A stretch of DNA of 64,000 bases. Source: a virus. Positions within the stretch are counted from its first letter, which is position 1, and each line of letters begins with the position of its first letter. The notes beneath the pieces are model-generated. The model did not search any database. It saw only the letters and a list, made by a program, of their open reading frames with translations, and was not told where the DNA came from. Shown piece after piece: positions 41,575 to 51,009 of this stretch. Location: positions 50,183 to 114,182 of IMG/VR virus record IMGVR_UViG_3300045421_000501; one strand, 5' to 3'. A program made the position numbers and the translations under genes.

Positions 41575-43605
41575 ATGGCATCAGTAAATAAAAATTTTGC
41601 CGTAGAAAAGGGTCTCGAAGTAGGTTCTCAAGCTCTTTATGTAAATGCAGATACAAATAAAACTGGTGTAGGAAAAACTAATCCTGTATATGTTTTAGAT
41701 GTTTCTGGTACGGCAAATTTTGATGGTGTAATTTCAGCAGGTGCAATTGGTATTGGAAGTACTCAACCAGTAAGAGAAGCAGATTTTCGTGGTACGGTTC
41801 AATTTTATGAAGAAGTATATGATGTAAATAATAGTTCTGGCACACTTGGGCAAGTATTAAAATCAGTCGGAACTGCTGTTTCTTGGACAGATCTTGCAGA
41901 AATTCAAGTCAATGCAGCAGGTACAGACTTTCAAGTTCAATATCGAAAAACTGATGGAAAGTTTGGAGGAGCAAATCAATTATACTATAATGATGTTACA
42001 AATCGTGTAGGTATTGGAACATCATTCCCTGAGTATCTTTTTCAAATTAAAAGACCTAGAGATGATAGTCGTAATGGATTTGTTCAAATTGGTGGAACAT
42101 TTTTAGATGCTGCTGGAACTGTAGGACTTGCAAAATCAGTTTTAAGTACAAATTCAAACGGAGAACTTTCTTGGGTAAGCGTTGCATCCTCAGAATATAA
42201 TGTTATTTTTGTTGCTCAGGATGGAAATGATTCGAATGATGGTAAAAGTACTACATCTGCAAAAAGAACTGTAAAATCTGCATGTGGAATTGCTACTGCA
42301 GGAAATGTAATTCGTATTACTGGAGGAGTATATCCAGAAAATAATCCAATTATTATTCCCAAAAACGTAACAATTGATGGGGACGATTTAAGAAATACTC
42401 AAATTATTCCGAAGAATGTTGGACATGATTTATTTTATGTGGATAATGGCAATTTATTACAAAACATGTCATTTGTTGGTGCGGCAAATACCGGATCGAT
42501 GATTGCATTTAATCCAGCATCAAATACGGGAATAATTACACAATCTCCATACATAAGAAATTGTACTAATTTTGTTCCAAAGAGTATTGGAATGAATATT
42601 AATGGAAATCATGCTGATGGAACTAAATCCATGGTTTGTGATAGTTATACGCAGTATAATCAAGGTGGAATCGGAGTATCAATTACAAATGATGGATATG
42701 CTCAATTAGTTTCTATTTTTACAATTTGCTGTGATCGTGCAATTTCTTGTTATTCTGGTGGATCTTGTGATCTAAACAATTCGAATGCATCTTTTGGCAA
42801 TATTGGATTAATTGCTTCTGGTGTCGGAACAGTTCATTATACAGGAATTCTTACACAAACCGCAGTTTTTGAAGATAATGTAATTACGGTTTCAAATCTT
42901 GGTTCAAAACGACCATTTGCAGGACAAGCACTTTATATTGGCGAATTATTTAATCAAGTTATTCGTGTAAATATAACTTCTCCGGGATCCGGATATACTT
43001 CTGCAAATCCTCCGAGAGTTATAATTGGTTCTCCATCAGGACCAAATGGAATTACTGCAGAAGGAGTTGCTGTTGTAAGTGGATTTGGATCTGTTACTTC
43101 TGTAGATTTAATTTCAAATGGAAATCAATATAGATCTGCACCAAGTATTAGTATTGCTTCTCCACTTTCTGGAATTACGGCAACCGCAACAGCAGAAATT
43201 GGTCCAACATATTTCACTATAAATAGTGCTACAACTCCTACTGCAGGAGTATCCACAATCACTCTGGATCAAAATTTACCATCAAATATTGGTATTGGAT
43301 CCACAATTCCTTTTGCTAAACAATCATTAATTCTTGCATCATCGTATACTTTTGAATATGTTGGATCTGGAGTAACTATTTCAACTGCATTTCCATCCTT
43401 TGGAGGTGTGTCAATTCCCGCAAACATGGTTGTATCTGAAAATGGTGGAAAAGTAGTATATACTTCAACAGATGAAAAGGGAAATTTTAGAATTGGTGAT
43501 GGATTTACAATTAATCAACAAACAGGAACAATTACCGGAGATGCTTTCAATAAAAGCATTCAGGCAACTCTAACACCACTCATTATTGCATTAGGAGCAC
43601 AATAA
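41575..43605 (+). CDS. Tail fibre/structural protein with beta-helix domain
   Basis: Product of 676 aa. The N-terminus (MASVNKNFAVEKGLEVGSQA, ALYVNADTNKTGVGKTNP) is an attachment-type start with VGIGT-style repeats typical of cyanophage fibres. Residues ~205-430 (VIFVAQDGNDSNDGKSTTSA, GGVYPENNPIIIPKNVTIDG) form a pectate-lyase-like beta-helix. The C-terminus has SPGSGYTSANPPRVIIG and STDEKGNFRIGDGFTINQQT. It shares its overall layout with the larger upstream gene, so the two are probable paralogues. Confidence 0.7.
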   Translation: MASVNKNFAVEKGLEVGSQALYVNADTNKTGVGKTNPVYVLDVSGTANFDGVISAGAIGIGSTQPVREADFRGTVQFYEEVYDVNNSSGTLGQVLKSVGTAVSWTDLAEIQVNAAGTDFQVQYRKTDGKFGGANQLYYNDVTNRVGIGTSFPEYLFQIKRPRDDSRNGFVQIGGTFLDAAGTVGLAKSVLSTNSNGELSWVSVASSEYNVIFVAQDGNDSNDGKSTTSAKRTVKSACGIATAGNVIRITGGVYPENNPIIIPKNVTIDGDDLRNTQIIPKNVGHDLFYVDNGNLLQNMSFVGAANTGSMIAFNPASNTGIITQSPYIRNCTNFVPKSIGMNINGNHADGTKSMVCDSYTQYNQGGIGVSITNDGYAQLVSIFTICCDRAISCYSGGSCDLNNSNASFGNIGLIASGVGTVHYTGILTQTAVFEDNVITVSNLGSKRPFAGQALYIGELFNQVIRVNITSPGSGYTSANPPRVIIGSPSGPNGITAEGVAVVSGFGSVTSVDLISNGNQYRSAPSISIASPLSGITATATAEIGPTYFTINSATTPTAGVSTITLDQNLPSNIGIGSTIPFAKQSLILASSYTFEYVGSGVTISTAFPSFGGVSIPANMVVSENGGKVVYTSTDEKGNFRIGDGFTINQQTGTITGDAFNKSIQATLTPLIIALGAQ

Positions 43606-43608
43606 AAA

Positions 43609-43947
43609 ATGGCTGCAATTCCATTAAATAAATTTAGAACAATTACACATACTCTTACGACAAGTAGTGTAGGAATTTATACTTGTCCTCCTGGTGTTGC
43701 TTCGCTCATCATATATGGAAATGTTGCAAATGTAGGAACCGGAAGTTCTGTAACTTCATTTACTGTTTTTCACAGTAGAAATCAATCGGATACACAAATT
43801 ATTCAGCTCGGAAGAATACCTTCTCAAGATTCGATGTCATTTATTGATGGAAGATTGGTTCTGGAAACCGGAGACATTTTGAAAATTCAAGGTGATTTGA
43901 ATAATACTATGAAATGTATTATTAGTATACTGGAGAATGCTAAGTAA
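43609..43947 (+). CDS. Small virion protein or fibre accessory (112 aa)
   Basis: Product of 112 aa, predicted all-beta: GIYTCPPGVASLIIYGNVAN, then DTQIIQLGRIPSQDS and GDILKIQGDL. It resembles short jelly-roll-like structural proteins found between fibre genes. Starts 3 bp after the previous stop and overlaps the next gene by one base. Function not recognised. Confidence 0.6.
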   Translation: MAAIPLNKFRTITHTLTTSSVGIYTCPPGVASLIIYGNVANVGTGSSVTSFTVFHSRNQSDTQIIQLGRIPSQDSMSFIDGRLVLETGDILKIQGDLNNTMKCIISILENAK

Positions 43948-44963
43948 TGGCAAGACTTCTTTCTGGTAGAGTTGGAATCACTAGTTTTTCTGGATTATCT
44001 ACTGATAGATATCAATGGATTGATGCAAGTCAATCAGAACCAAATTTAAATCTTCCTGAAAACAATAATTATGTTTTGTATAGTGATGTTGCAGGAAATC
44101 GTTATTGGGGTCCAGTTTCTCCTAGCGGAACAGTTAATGGAATTACTGTTCAGGATGAAGGAGTTACACCTGTAGGATTTGCAGGATCAATTACAATTGT
44201 AAATTTTGTAGGATCTGCAGTCACTGTATATGAAACAAAACAAACAGTAGGTGGTAGTGAAGTTGGTGTTGCGACTGTAATAATCGGATCACTTCAAAAT
44301 GGTATTACAATTAAAGATGAAGGTGTAGTAATTCCTGCTGGTGGAGTTGGAATTATTACTACAGTTAATTTTGTAGGATCTGCAATTAGTGCGGTTGCAA
44401 CTTCTTCTGGAATTGCAACTGTAACAGTTAATAATCTTGGAATCACTGTTCAGGATGAAGGTGTAGTAATTCCTGCTGGTGGAGTTGGAATTATTACTAC
44501 AGTTAATTTTGTAGGATCTGCAATTAGTGCGGTTGCAACTTCTTCTGGAATTGCAACTGTAACAGTTAATAATCTTGGAATCACTGTTCAGGATGAAGGA
44601 GTCACTCCTGTAGGGTTTGCAAACTCAATTTCAGTTGTAAATTTTGTTGGTGATATTGTTCAGGTTGTTCAAACAACACAAACTATCAATGGAAATACAG
44701 TCGGAGTTGCAACTGTACAGTTCGGAACATTTGAATCTGGAGTTGGCATTGGTAGCTTTATTGAGGATCCAATGTATGATGTTGAATATTTAAATCCAGA
44801 AGTTGGACTTTCAACAAATTTAACCATTGATTCAAGTAATATGCCAAATGCAACAAAATCATGGACTTCATATGAACAATTCAATATAAATCAAAATGTA
44901 ATTTTTACGATTGGTAATGGGAAAACATTTATCGTAGATATTCTAAATTTAGCATCAGTCTAG
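43947..44963 (+). CDS. Tail fibre protein with 46-residue tandem repeats
   Basis: Product of 338 aa. Residues ~60-250 are built from repeats of the type GITVQDEGVVIPAGGVGIIT followed by TVNFVGSAISAVATSSGIA. Two copies are identical in DNA, and flanking copies (VTPVGFAGS, VTPVGFANS) are diverged. The unit looks like one beta-layer of a fibrous shaft. The non-repeat C-terminus (ESGVGIGSFIEDPMYDVEYL) may be the tip. Starts one base inside the previous gene. Confidence 0.75.
   Translation: MARLLSGRVGITSFSGLSTDRYQWIDASQSEPNLNLPENNNYVLYSDVAGNRYWGPVSPSGTVNGITVQDEGVTPVGFAGSITIVNFVGSAVTVYETKQTVGGSEVGVATVIIGSLQNGITIKDEGVVIPAGGVGIITTVNFVGSAISAVATSSGIATVTVNNLGITVQDEGVVIPAGGVGIITTVNFVGSAISAVATSSGIATVTVNNLGITVQDEGVTPVGFANSISVVNFVGDIVQVVQTTQTINGNTVGVATVQFGTFESGVGIGSFIEDPMYDVEYLNPEVGLSTNLTIDSSNMPNATKSWTSYEQFNINQNVIFTIGNGKTFIVDILNLASV
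44316..44591 (+). repeat. Two identical 138-bp direct repeats
   Basis: Copies at 44316-44453 and 44454-44591 appear identical base for base and encode 46 residues each, in frame. They can expand or contract by recombination without breaking the gene. Confidence 0.95.
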
Positions 44964-44965
44964 GT

Positions 44966-44973
44966 TATAAATA
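44966..44973 (+). promoter_or_regulatory. Late promoter of fibre gene 45005
   Basis: TATAAATA, 31 bp before the ATG at 45005. Confidence 0.65.
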
Positions 44974-45004
44974 AAACAAAGAAAAAATTTAAAACAAAAA
45001 TATA

Positions 45005-46402
45005 ATGTCATTACTTCGCGTAAATACGATTCAGAATAGAACTGGAACCGATAAAGTAACTTTTCCTTTTGGAATAGGTGTTACAAACGGAATTCAAGTT
45101 TCTGGAGTAATTACCGCAACATCTTTTGTCGGAAGTGGTATTTCCTTGACAGGAGTTCAGGGGACAATTACTCTTCAGGGTCCAGGGCTTACTAATTTAT
45201 CTGGTATTACAACAATTAATGTTGGTGCAGGATTAACTTATAATCAATTTTCTACTGGAATTGGTAGTATTGGAATTTTACCTCAAAGTACTGTTACTGC
45301 AACAAATGTTACTGCAACAAATGCGAGAATTACCGGAATTGCAACACTAAGTTCAGTAGGACTTACAACAATTAATTCTCTTGGTGGAGGTGAAATTCGA
45401 GCTCAGGGATTGAAATCATTAATTAGACAATCTTTTGAGACTAGAGCAGAATTAACTTCACAACTTGCAGCAGATTATCATGGAGCAATTGCTCATACTC
45501 ATGATGATGCTCAAATTTATCTTGCTAGAGTAAATGGAGTTTGGGATAGATTGGTAAAAGAAAATCATACTGCAGGAATTATTACATCTTCGAATGGATT
45601 TTCTGGAAATTTAGTCGGAAATGTAACTGGAAATGTAACTGGAAATATAACTGGAAATATAACTGGAAATGTAAATTCGACTGGTGTTTCGAATATTGCA
45701 TATTTGCAAGCAACTACAATTAAAGTTGCAACAGCAGCAACAGTAGCTACAGATTTGACAGTAGAAAGAAATCTCAATGTTTCTGGAGGAATTGTTGGAA
45801 ATATTTTTTCAATTAATAATAGCGGCGTTTCGACGATTTCATATCTTCAAGGAACAAATATTAATATTACTGGAATATTGACAGCAGCATCCGTAAACGC
45901 TAGTGGCACAATTACAAATTCCACATTTTCTCAAGTAGCAAATTATGCAGGAATTGCTACGACAGTAACTTTAGTTGCAACAAATACTACAAGTGCAAAT
46001 CACTTTATTACTTTTGTAGATACTGCAACTGGGAATGAAAATGTAAGAACTGATACTGATCTTACATATAATCCAGGAGCAAATTTACTCACTGCTGGAT
46101 GGTTTTCTGGTAGAGTATTGTCTACTCATATTAATAATACCGGAGTATCAACTTTTTCCGGAAATATGACACTTGCTGCAGATATTATACCGGATACAAA
46201 CAACATTAGAAATCTTGGATCTGATACTGTAAGATGGGCAAATATATACGCAAATGACATGCACCTTTCAAATAAAGGTGGATCAAATAGTGTAGATGGA
46301 ACTTGGGGAGATTGGACACTTCAGGAAGGTGAAAATGATATATTCATGCTCAATAATCGAACAGGAAAGAAATTTAAAATTAGCATGACGGAAGTTTCCT
46401 AA
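45005..46402 (+). CDS. Tail fibre protein
   Basis: Product of 465 aa. Repeats of NVTGNVTGNITGNITGNVNS type and ISTVSYLQGT-like units make a shaft. LKSLIRQSFETRAELTSQLA with HTHDDAQIYLARVNGVWDRL forms a distinct domain. The C-terminus (IPDTNNIRNLGSDTVRWANI, then GDWTLQEGENDIFMLNNRTG, KKFKISM) is shared with the next gene and is likely a trimerisation or receptor-contact tip. Expressed late. Confidence 0.75.
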   Translation: MSLLRVNTIQNRTGTDKVTFPFGIGVTNGIQVSGVITATSFVGSGISLTGVQGTITLQGPGLTNLSGITTINVGAGLTYNQFSTGIGSIGILPQSTVTATNVTATNARITGIATLSSVGLTTINSLGGGEIRAQGLKSLIRQSFETRAELTSQLAADYHGAIAHTHDDAQIYLARVNGVWDRLVKENHTAGIITSSNGFSGNLVGNVTGNVTGNITGNITGNVNSTGVSNIAYLQATTIKVATAATVATDLTVERNLNVSGGIVGNIFSINNSGVSTISYLQGTNINITGILTAASVNASGTITNSTFSQVANYAGIATTVTLVATNTTSANHFITFVDTATGNENVRTDTDLTYNPGANLLTAGWFSGRVLSTHINNTGVSTFSGNMTLAADIIPDTNNIRNLGSDTVRWANIYANDMHLSNKGGSNSVDGTWGDWTLQEGENDIFMLNNRTGKKFKISMTEVS

Positions 46403-46408
46403 TAAATA
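46401..46408 (+). promoter_or_regulatory. Late promoter of fibre gene 46437
   Basis: AATAAATA at the stop of the previous gene, 28 bp before the ATG at 46437. Confidence 0.5.
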
Positions 46409-46436
46409 AAAAAGTAAATTGTAATATACAAGTACT

Positions 46437-48608
46437 ATGTCTAGAGCCAGAGAACTGGCAAAATTTGGTGCTCGTCAACAAATAATATCAGGAATTAGTT
46501 CCTTTGTTGGAGTTTCAACTTTTGCTTCAGATGCCTATTTTTACAACAATATTGATGTCTTAGGAAACTTAAATGTTACAGGAGACACAACATATGATAA
46601 AACCACATCTACAAATTCAACAATTACTGGAGTTTCAACTACAAAAGATTTAGTTGTAACTCAAAACGCAATTATTACTGGTATTATAACCGCAGGAAAT
46701 GATAAAGTAGTTATTGGAGCGGGAGTAACAAATTTATTAGTTCGTGGAAACGCTAGAGTTACCGGCATTCTAACTATTGGTTACGCTAGTGCTACACTAT
46801 CAGACGCGGGAATGATTATTGGAGGATCAAATGTTCATTCCCTTGGCGTCGAAACACTTCAAGTCAATGCATCTGGGTTAAATGCAACTGGTATAGTTAC
46901 TGCAAGCGCATTCGTTGGAAGAATTACTGGTAATATCAATGCAACTGGTGTTTCGACTGCAGCTCAATTACAAGCAACCACAGTAAACGTAAGTGCTGCT
47001 GCTACTGTTCCAACTCTAAGTGGTACTACAGCCACCTTTACAAATATTGTAGCAAATGGAAGAATTACTGGTAATATCAATGCAACTGGTGTTTCGACTG
47101 CAGCTCAATTACAAGCAACCACAGTAAACGTAAGTGCTGCTGCTACTGTTCCAACTCTAAGTGGTACTACAGCCACCTTTACAAATATTGTAGCAAATGG
47201 TGGATTTGCTGGTAATATCAATGCAACTGGTGTTTCGACTGCAGCTCAATTACAAGCAACCACAGTAAACGTAAGTGCTGCTGCTACTGTTCCAACTCTA
47301 AGTGGTACTACAGCCACCTTTACAAATATTGTAGCAAATGGTGGATTTGCTGGTAATATCAATGCAACTGGTGTTTCGACTGCAGCTCAATTACAAGCAA
47401 CCACAGTAAACGTAAGTGCTGCTGCTACTGTTCCAACTCTAAGTGGTACTACAGCCACCTTTACAAATATTGTAGCAAATGGTGGATTTGCTGGTAATAT
47501 CAATGCAACTGGTGTTTCGACTGCAGCTCAATTACAAGCAACCACAGTAAACGTAAGTGCTGCTGCTACAATTGGTGGTGATCTAACCGTTACCGGAAAC
47601 TTTACTGTAAATGGAACAACAACAAATGTTAATACAACAAATTTAGTTATTGAAGATAAAAATATTGTACTTGCGGATGTAACAACTCCTACTGATACTA
47701 CTGCAGATGGTGGTGGTATTACTATTAAAGGTACTACAGATAAAACATTTAATTATGTAAACAGTAATACATCTCTTACTTCCTCAGAGAATATTAATAT
47801 TGTTTCTGGAAAAACTTATAAAATTAATGGAACTGATGTTTTAACATCATCTCAAGTTCTTGGTAAAGCAGTTCCTTCAGGCGTAATTGTTGGTACTACA
47901 GATACTCAAACACTTACCAATAAGACACTTACTTCACCAACACTAACTACTCCAGCATTAGGAACACCTTCTTCAGGTACTCTTACTAGTTGTACTGGAT
48001 TACCTATTTCTACTGGTGTATCTGGTCTTGCTACTGGAGCTGCTACTTTCTTAGCAACACCTTCATCGGCAAACTTAGCAACATTAGTAACTGATGAAAC
48101 AGGATCTGGAGCACTTGTATTTGCTACGAGTCCAACTTTAGTAACTCCAGCATTAGGAACACCTTCTTCAGGTACTCTTACTAATTGTACTGGATTGCCC
48201 ATTAGTGGTTTGACTCCATCCACAACTACTTCTCTTGGTGTAGGTTCAATTGAACTTGGAAATGCAACTGATACTTCAATCACCAGAAGTGCTGCTGGTA
48301 CAGTTCAAATTGAAGGTGTTACTATTGCTACTGCAACCAATACTCTTACACTCACTAACAAAACAATTGGTGCTGCTACAATTTCTGGAGATCAAATTCC
48401 TAATGCGAACAATAGTATAAACCTTGGTTCATCCGCTAACCGTTGGGCAAACGTTTACTCAAACGACTTAGACTTGTCCAATGAAGGAAATGCAAATGGA
48501 ATTGATGGAACTTGGGGATCATACCTCATTCAAGAAGGTGAAGAAAACCTATATATTATTAATAGAAGAAGCGGCAAAAAGTTCCGCTTTGTTCTTGAAG
48601 AAATTTGA
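46437..48608 (+). CDS. Long tail fibre protein with five 47-residue repeats
   Basis: Product of 723 aa. The N-terminus [20 protein letters not shown] is a common start of cyanophage fibres. Residues ~165-378 consist of four full and one partial 47-aa repeat beginning [21 protein letters not shown] second repeat type ([20 protein letters not shown]) occurs near 500-580. The C-terminal [20 protein letters not shown], then [20 protein letters not shown], matches the tip of the preceding gene. The repeat number probably sets fibre length. Confidence 0.8.
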   Translation: MSRARELAKFGARQQIISGISSFVGVSTFASDAYFYNNIDVLGNLNVTGDTTYDKTTSTNSTITGVSTTKDLVVTQNAIITGIITAGNDKVVIGAGVTNLLVRGNARVTGILTIGYASATLSDAGMIIGGSNVHSLGVETLQVNASGLNATGIVTASAFVGRITGNINATGVSTAAQLQATTVNVSAAATVPTLSGTTATFTNIVANGRITGNINATGVSTAAQLQATTVNVSAAATVPTLSGTTATFTNIVANGGFAGNINATGVSTAAQLQATTVNVSAAATVPTLSGTTATFTNIVANGGFAGNINATGVSTAAQLQATTVNVSAAATVPTLSGTTATFTNIVANGGFAGNINATGVSTAAQLQATTVNVSAAATIGGDLTVTGNFTVNGTTTNVNTTNLVIEDKNIVLADVTTPTDTTADGGGITIKGTTDKTFNYVNSNTSLTSSENINIVSGKTYKINGTDVLTSSQVLGKAVPSGVIVGTTDTQTLTNKTLTSPTLTTPALGTPSSGTLTSCTGLPISTGVSGLATGAATFLATPSSANLATLVTDETGSGALVFATSPTLVTPALGTPSSGTLTNCTGLPISGLTPSTTTSLGVGSIELGNATDTSITRSAAGTVQIEGVTIATATNTLTLTNKTIGAATISGDQIPNANNSINLGSSANRWANVYSNDLDLSNEGNANGIDGTWGSYLIQEGEENLYIINRRSGKKFRFVLEEI
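46929..47570 (+). repeat. 141-bp tandem repeats (4.5 copies) in a fibre gene
   Basis: Copies start at 46929, 47070, 47211, 47352 and 47493; the last is partial (78 bp). Differences are confined mainly to the codons for RIT versus GFA at the joins. Near identity shows recent expansion or ongoing homogenisation. Confidence 0.95.
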
Positions 48609-48617
48609 TTTGCAACT

Positions 48618-48625
48618 TATAAATA
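48618..48625 (+). promoter_or_regulatory. Late promoter of gene 48646
   Basis: TATAAATA, 20 bp before the ATG, followed by a strong AAGGAG ribosome binding site. Confidence 0.7.
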
Positions 48626-48645
48626 TACAAGGAGATTAACACAAA

Positions 48646-49287
48646 ATGCCTTTATATGGAGACGGCGTAAACGTCACTAAAACTACATCCGCTACGGCTG
48701 CAACCTATGGTTCGGCAAATGCAATTCCGATTATTACTGTTGATGCGAATCAACGAATCAGTGCAATCAATACAACCGCACTTACACTTACTGCGGCAAT
48801 TAATGCAAATGCTTCTGCTGGTGATATTGGAACCTATGCGTTTCTACAACAAAATAATAGTACCACATCATATGCTCCAGGATCTACCTTAGCCGGGTCT
48901 TCATTATTTTATTCAGATTCTACTGGAAGACTTTATACGTCTTCACAACCTGCAGGCAATTGGAAGTGTATGGGATATGATTCTGGTGCTGCTTTAGTGA
49001 ATACTGGAACAGGAACTGGATCCGGATCCGGATCAGGTACAATTTCTGGCAATACAGGAACCGTCAATGTTTCTGGTACAATTTCTGGTACTGCGAGTGG
49101 TGGTAACCTATCTACTAATAGTGGTTTTCAACCACAGATTAAAGCAGCGAGTGTTAGCGGAACCTTCTCTGGATCTGGTTCGTCATCATCAGTAACCGGA
49201 ACAGCGTCAGTAAACGTTACCGTAAACTCAGTTACGGTCAATACCACAGTTGCATATTCTGCAACTTTGTGGATGCGTTATTCTTAA
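48646..49287 (+). CDS. Tail fibre or adhesin-like protein
   Basis: Product of 213 aa. SANAIPIITVDANQRISAIN and QQNNSTTSYAPGSTLAGSSL lead to a Gly/Ser/Thr low-complexity stretch (TGTGSGSGSGTISGNTGTVN). It ends VAYSATLWMRYS, an ending often found in distal fibre proteins. A good ribosome binding site and late promoter indicate high late expression. Probable adhesin tip; receptor unknown. Confidence 0.65.
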   Translation: MPLYGDGVNVTKTTSATAATYGSANAIPIITVDANQRISAINTTALTLTAAINANASAGDIGTYAFLQQNNSTTSYAPGSTLAGSSLFYSDSTGRLYTSSQPAGNWKCMGYDSGAALVNTGTGTGSGSGSGTISGNTGTVNVSGTISGTASGGNLSTNSGFQPQIKAASVSGTFSGSGSSSSVTGTASVNVTVNSVTVNTTVAYSATLWMRYS

Positions 49288-49301
49288 TGTAGGAGAAAAA
49301 A

Positions 49302-49706
49302 ATGACAGTAAAATACGAAATTATAGCAGCAAGAAATCCAAAATGGGCACATCCGGATCATAATCGAATTGATCTGGAAGTTGATTTTGCAGATTTGCCG
49401 GAACATTGGTTACCATACACATGTTGCCCAGACGATGTTGTTGAGCATTCGAGAGAACTCTATACTCGTGCAATTAATAATGAATTTGGAGAAATTCAAG
49501 AATTTGAACAAAAGGATCTTTGGTATCCTTTAGATCAAACCTTTGTGCAAGTAAGTAATGAATCTTTAGTACAGATTCTTCTTGAAAAAGGAATTCTTAC
49601 TGACGAAGAAGTTGATCAAATTTTGGTTGAAGATACGAGAACCGTCGCATTCGCAATTACGACGAGTCAACCAGGACACCGTGTATTTAATGGCGGAATG
49701 TTCTAA
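49302..49706 (+). CDS. Probable fibre-associated or assembly protein (134 aa)
   Basis: Product of 134 aa. EHSRELYTRAINNEFGEIQE resembles the helix of tail-fibre assembly chaperones (R-A-x-x-G-E-F/Y-G-x-I). The N-terminus has WAHPDHNRIDLEVDFADLPE. Placed right after a fibre gene with an AGGAGA site, an assembly role is plausible but not shown. Confidence 0.5.
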   Translation: MTVKYEIIAARNPKWAHPDHNRIDLEVDFADLPEHWLPYTCCPDDVVEHSRELYTRAINNEFGEIQEFEQKDLWYPLDQTFVQVSNESLVQILLEKGILTDEEVDQILVEDTRTVAFAITTSQPGHRVFNGGMF

Positions 49707-49709
49707 TCG

Positions 49710-50609
49710 ATGATTTCAGAAAAGTGGCAACACTCAATGAATCGCTATCTGGGAATTCCCCTAGATAGCGATTTTTTTGATTTTTATATTCAACCAGGAA
49801 TTTGTAAAGAAATTATAGGAAAATTTGATAAATTTTATTCAAATTCAATTTGCATTGGATCGAATAAAATTTATTGCTGGTCAGAATTTCACGCTAAAAA
49901 AATAAATTCAATATATGCAACTTGTCCATTTTTATTTGATCTTGCAAGAGTCGCAATCAAGAAAAAATTTAATTCAAGAGGATCATTATTTTTTCTACCC
50001 AGAGAAGATCGTGTAGTCAAACGTAATAATGATATGAAATGGAAAGATATACTGAAATCTGCACCACAACCAATTACAATTCTTTCTGCATATCGAAAAC
50101 AAGATTTTTGGAATTCAAATCTTGAGATTGCAGTCGAAAGTTTAACCGAAGTAAAAACTAGACAATTTCGTCTATCAGAATTATTATTATCTCATGAATA
50201 CATCTATGTACCTTTACCAAGTTCGGATACATTTTATGCAAATTTTTTGAACAAAAAAGTAATTCATTATGACAATATTGAAAATTATTCGTCTAAAAAA
50301 CAATCAGAAATTATTTCTCCGAGCATTTATCTTCGATATTTAAATTGGTCATATGAGAAAACAAATGAAATTCAAAAAAAATTCTTTGAATTTAATTTGA
50401 GTCAATCTGATTTTGATTTTTTAACAAAAAAAATGCTAGGTCTTGAGGTATTAGAATCCCCAGAAGACTTAGCAGAAAAACTTTTATTGAGAGAATATTC
50501 TTTTGATTCTTTATCCAGTGAATGCTATCAATGGATAAAACAAAAATCTAAAAAACTTGTAAATTCTAAATCTAGTAGTGAGTTCACTAATCTATACAAA
50601 CAATTTTAG
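49710..50609 (+). CDS. Hypothetical protein, possibly glycan related
   Basis: Product of 299 aa. No clear family. PQPITILSAYRKQDFWNSNL and EYIYVPLPSSDTFYANFLNK (an ordered S-S-D-x-F pattern) recall the donor half of GT-B glycosyltransferases. Its N-terminus contains GIPLDSDFFDFYIQPGICKE. The stop overlaps that of the minus-strand HAD gene by 4 bp, so the two operons converge exactly here. Function uncertain. Confidence 0.4.
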   Translation: MISEKWQHSMNRYLGIPLDSDFFDFYIQPGICKEIIGKFDKFYSNSICIGSNKIYCWSEFHAKKINSIYATCPFLFDLARVAIKKKFNSRGSLFFLPREDRVVKRNNDMKWKDILKSAPQPITILSAYRKQDFWNSNLEIAVESLTEVKTRQFRLSELLLSHEYIYVPLPSSDTFYANFLNKKVIHYDNIENYSSKKQSEIISPSIYLRYLNWSYEKTNEIQKKFFEFNLSQSDFDFLTKKMLGLEVLESPEDLAEKLLLREYSFDSLSSECYQWIKQKSKKLVNSKSSSEFTNLYKQF

Positions 50610-50953
50610 AATTGTCGAAAAAAATCAGAATCATTCCATCCTTTATCATCCACATAATGCATTGCTCTGGGTTTTCCAAAAAATAATTGATGATATTGAA
50701 CTCCCCATTTTTTCAATTGATTTTCCGTCAATAAACGCATTCTAATGTCTGCCAAAAATTGATTATTTTGAGAATCAATCATTCCACGAGCAGTCATTAA
50801 ATAAATTGTTGCTCCATTATTAAAAAGTTGATTGATGATATTGATTCTTGAATAAATTGGTTCCGCATTTTCGCAATCACCTTTCATTTCATTACAAATT
50901 GTACCGTCAATATCAAAACAGTACACTTTTGAATTTTCTGGTATATCCATCAT
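50606..50953 (-). CDS. HAD-family phosphatase (capsule-biosynthesis type)
   Basis: Product of 115 aa. VYCFDIDGTICNE is HAD motif I (D-x-D-G-T), IYLMTARGM carries motif II (Thr), and YHQLFFGKPRAMHYVDDKGW gives the Lys and the acidic motif IV. The small capless form is typical of phosphatases in capsule and heptose/Kdo clusters. Last gene of the minus-strand sugar cassette; it probably dephosphorylates a sugar phosphate intermediate. Confidence 0.75.
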   Translation of the reverse strand: MMDIPENSKVYCFDIDGTICNEMKGDCENAEPIYSRINIINQLFNNGATIYLMTARGMIDSQNNQFLADIRMRLLTENQLKKWGVQYHQLFFGKPRAMHYVDDKGWNDSDFFRQF

Positions 50954-51009
50954 ATATTTGTAAGAGCAGTTTCATTATACAACAGAATTTCTCAAATGTC
51001 CAGAAAATA

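Noticed and set aside
46929-47570. Regularly spaced repeats that could suggest a CRISPR array
   Set aside because: Units of 141 bp are contiguous, in frame and lack unique spacers; they encode fibre shaft repeats.
47906-48283. 125-codon minus-strand open frame rich in Val/Pro/Gly
   Set aside because: It is the antisense of repetitive fibre codons and has no signals.
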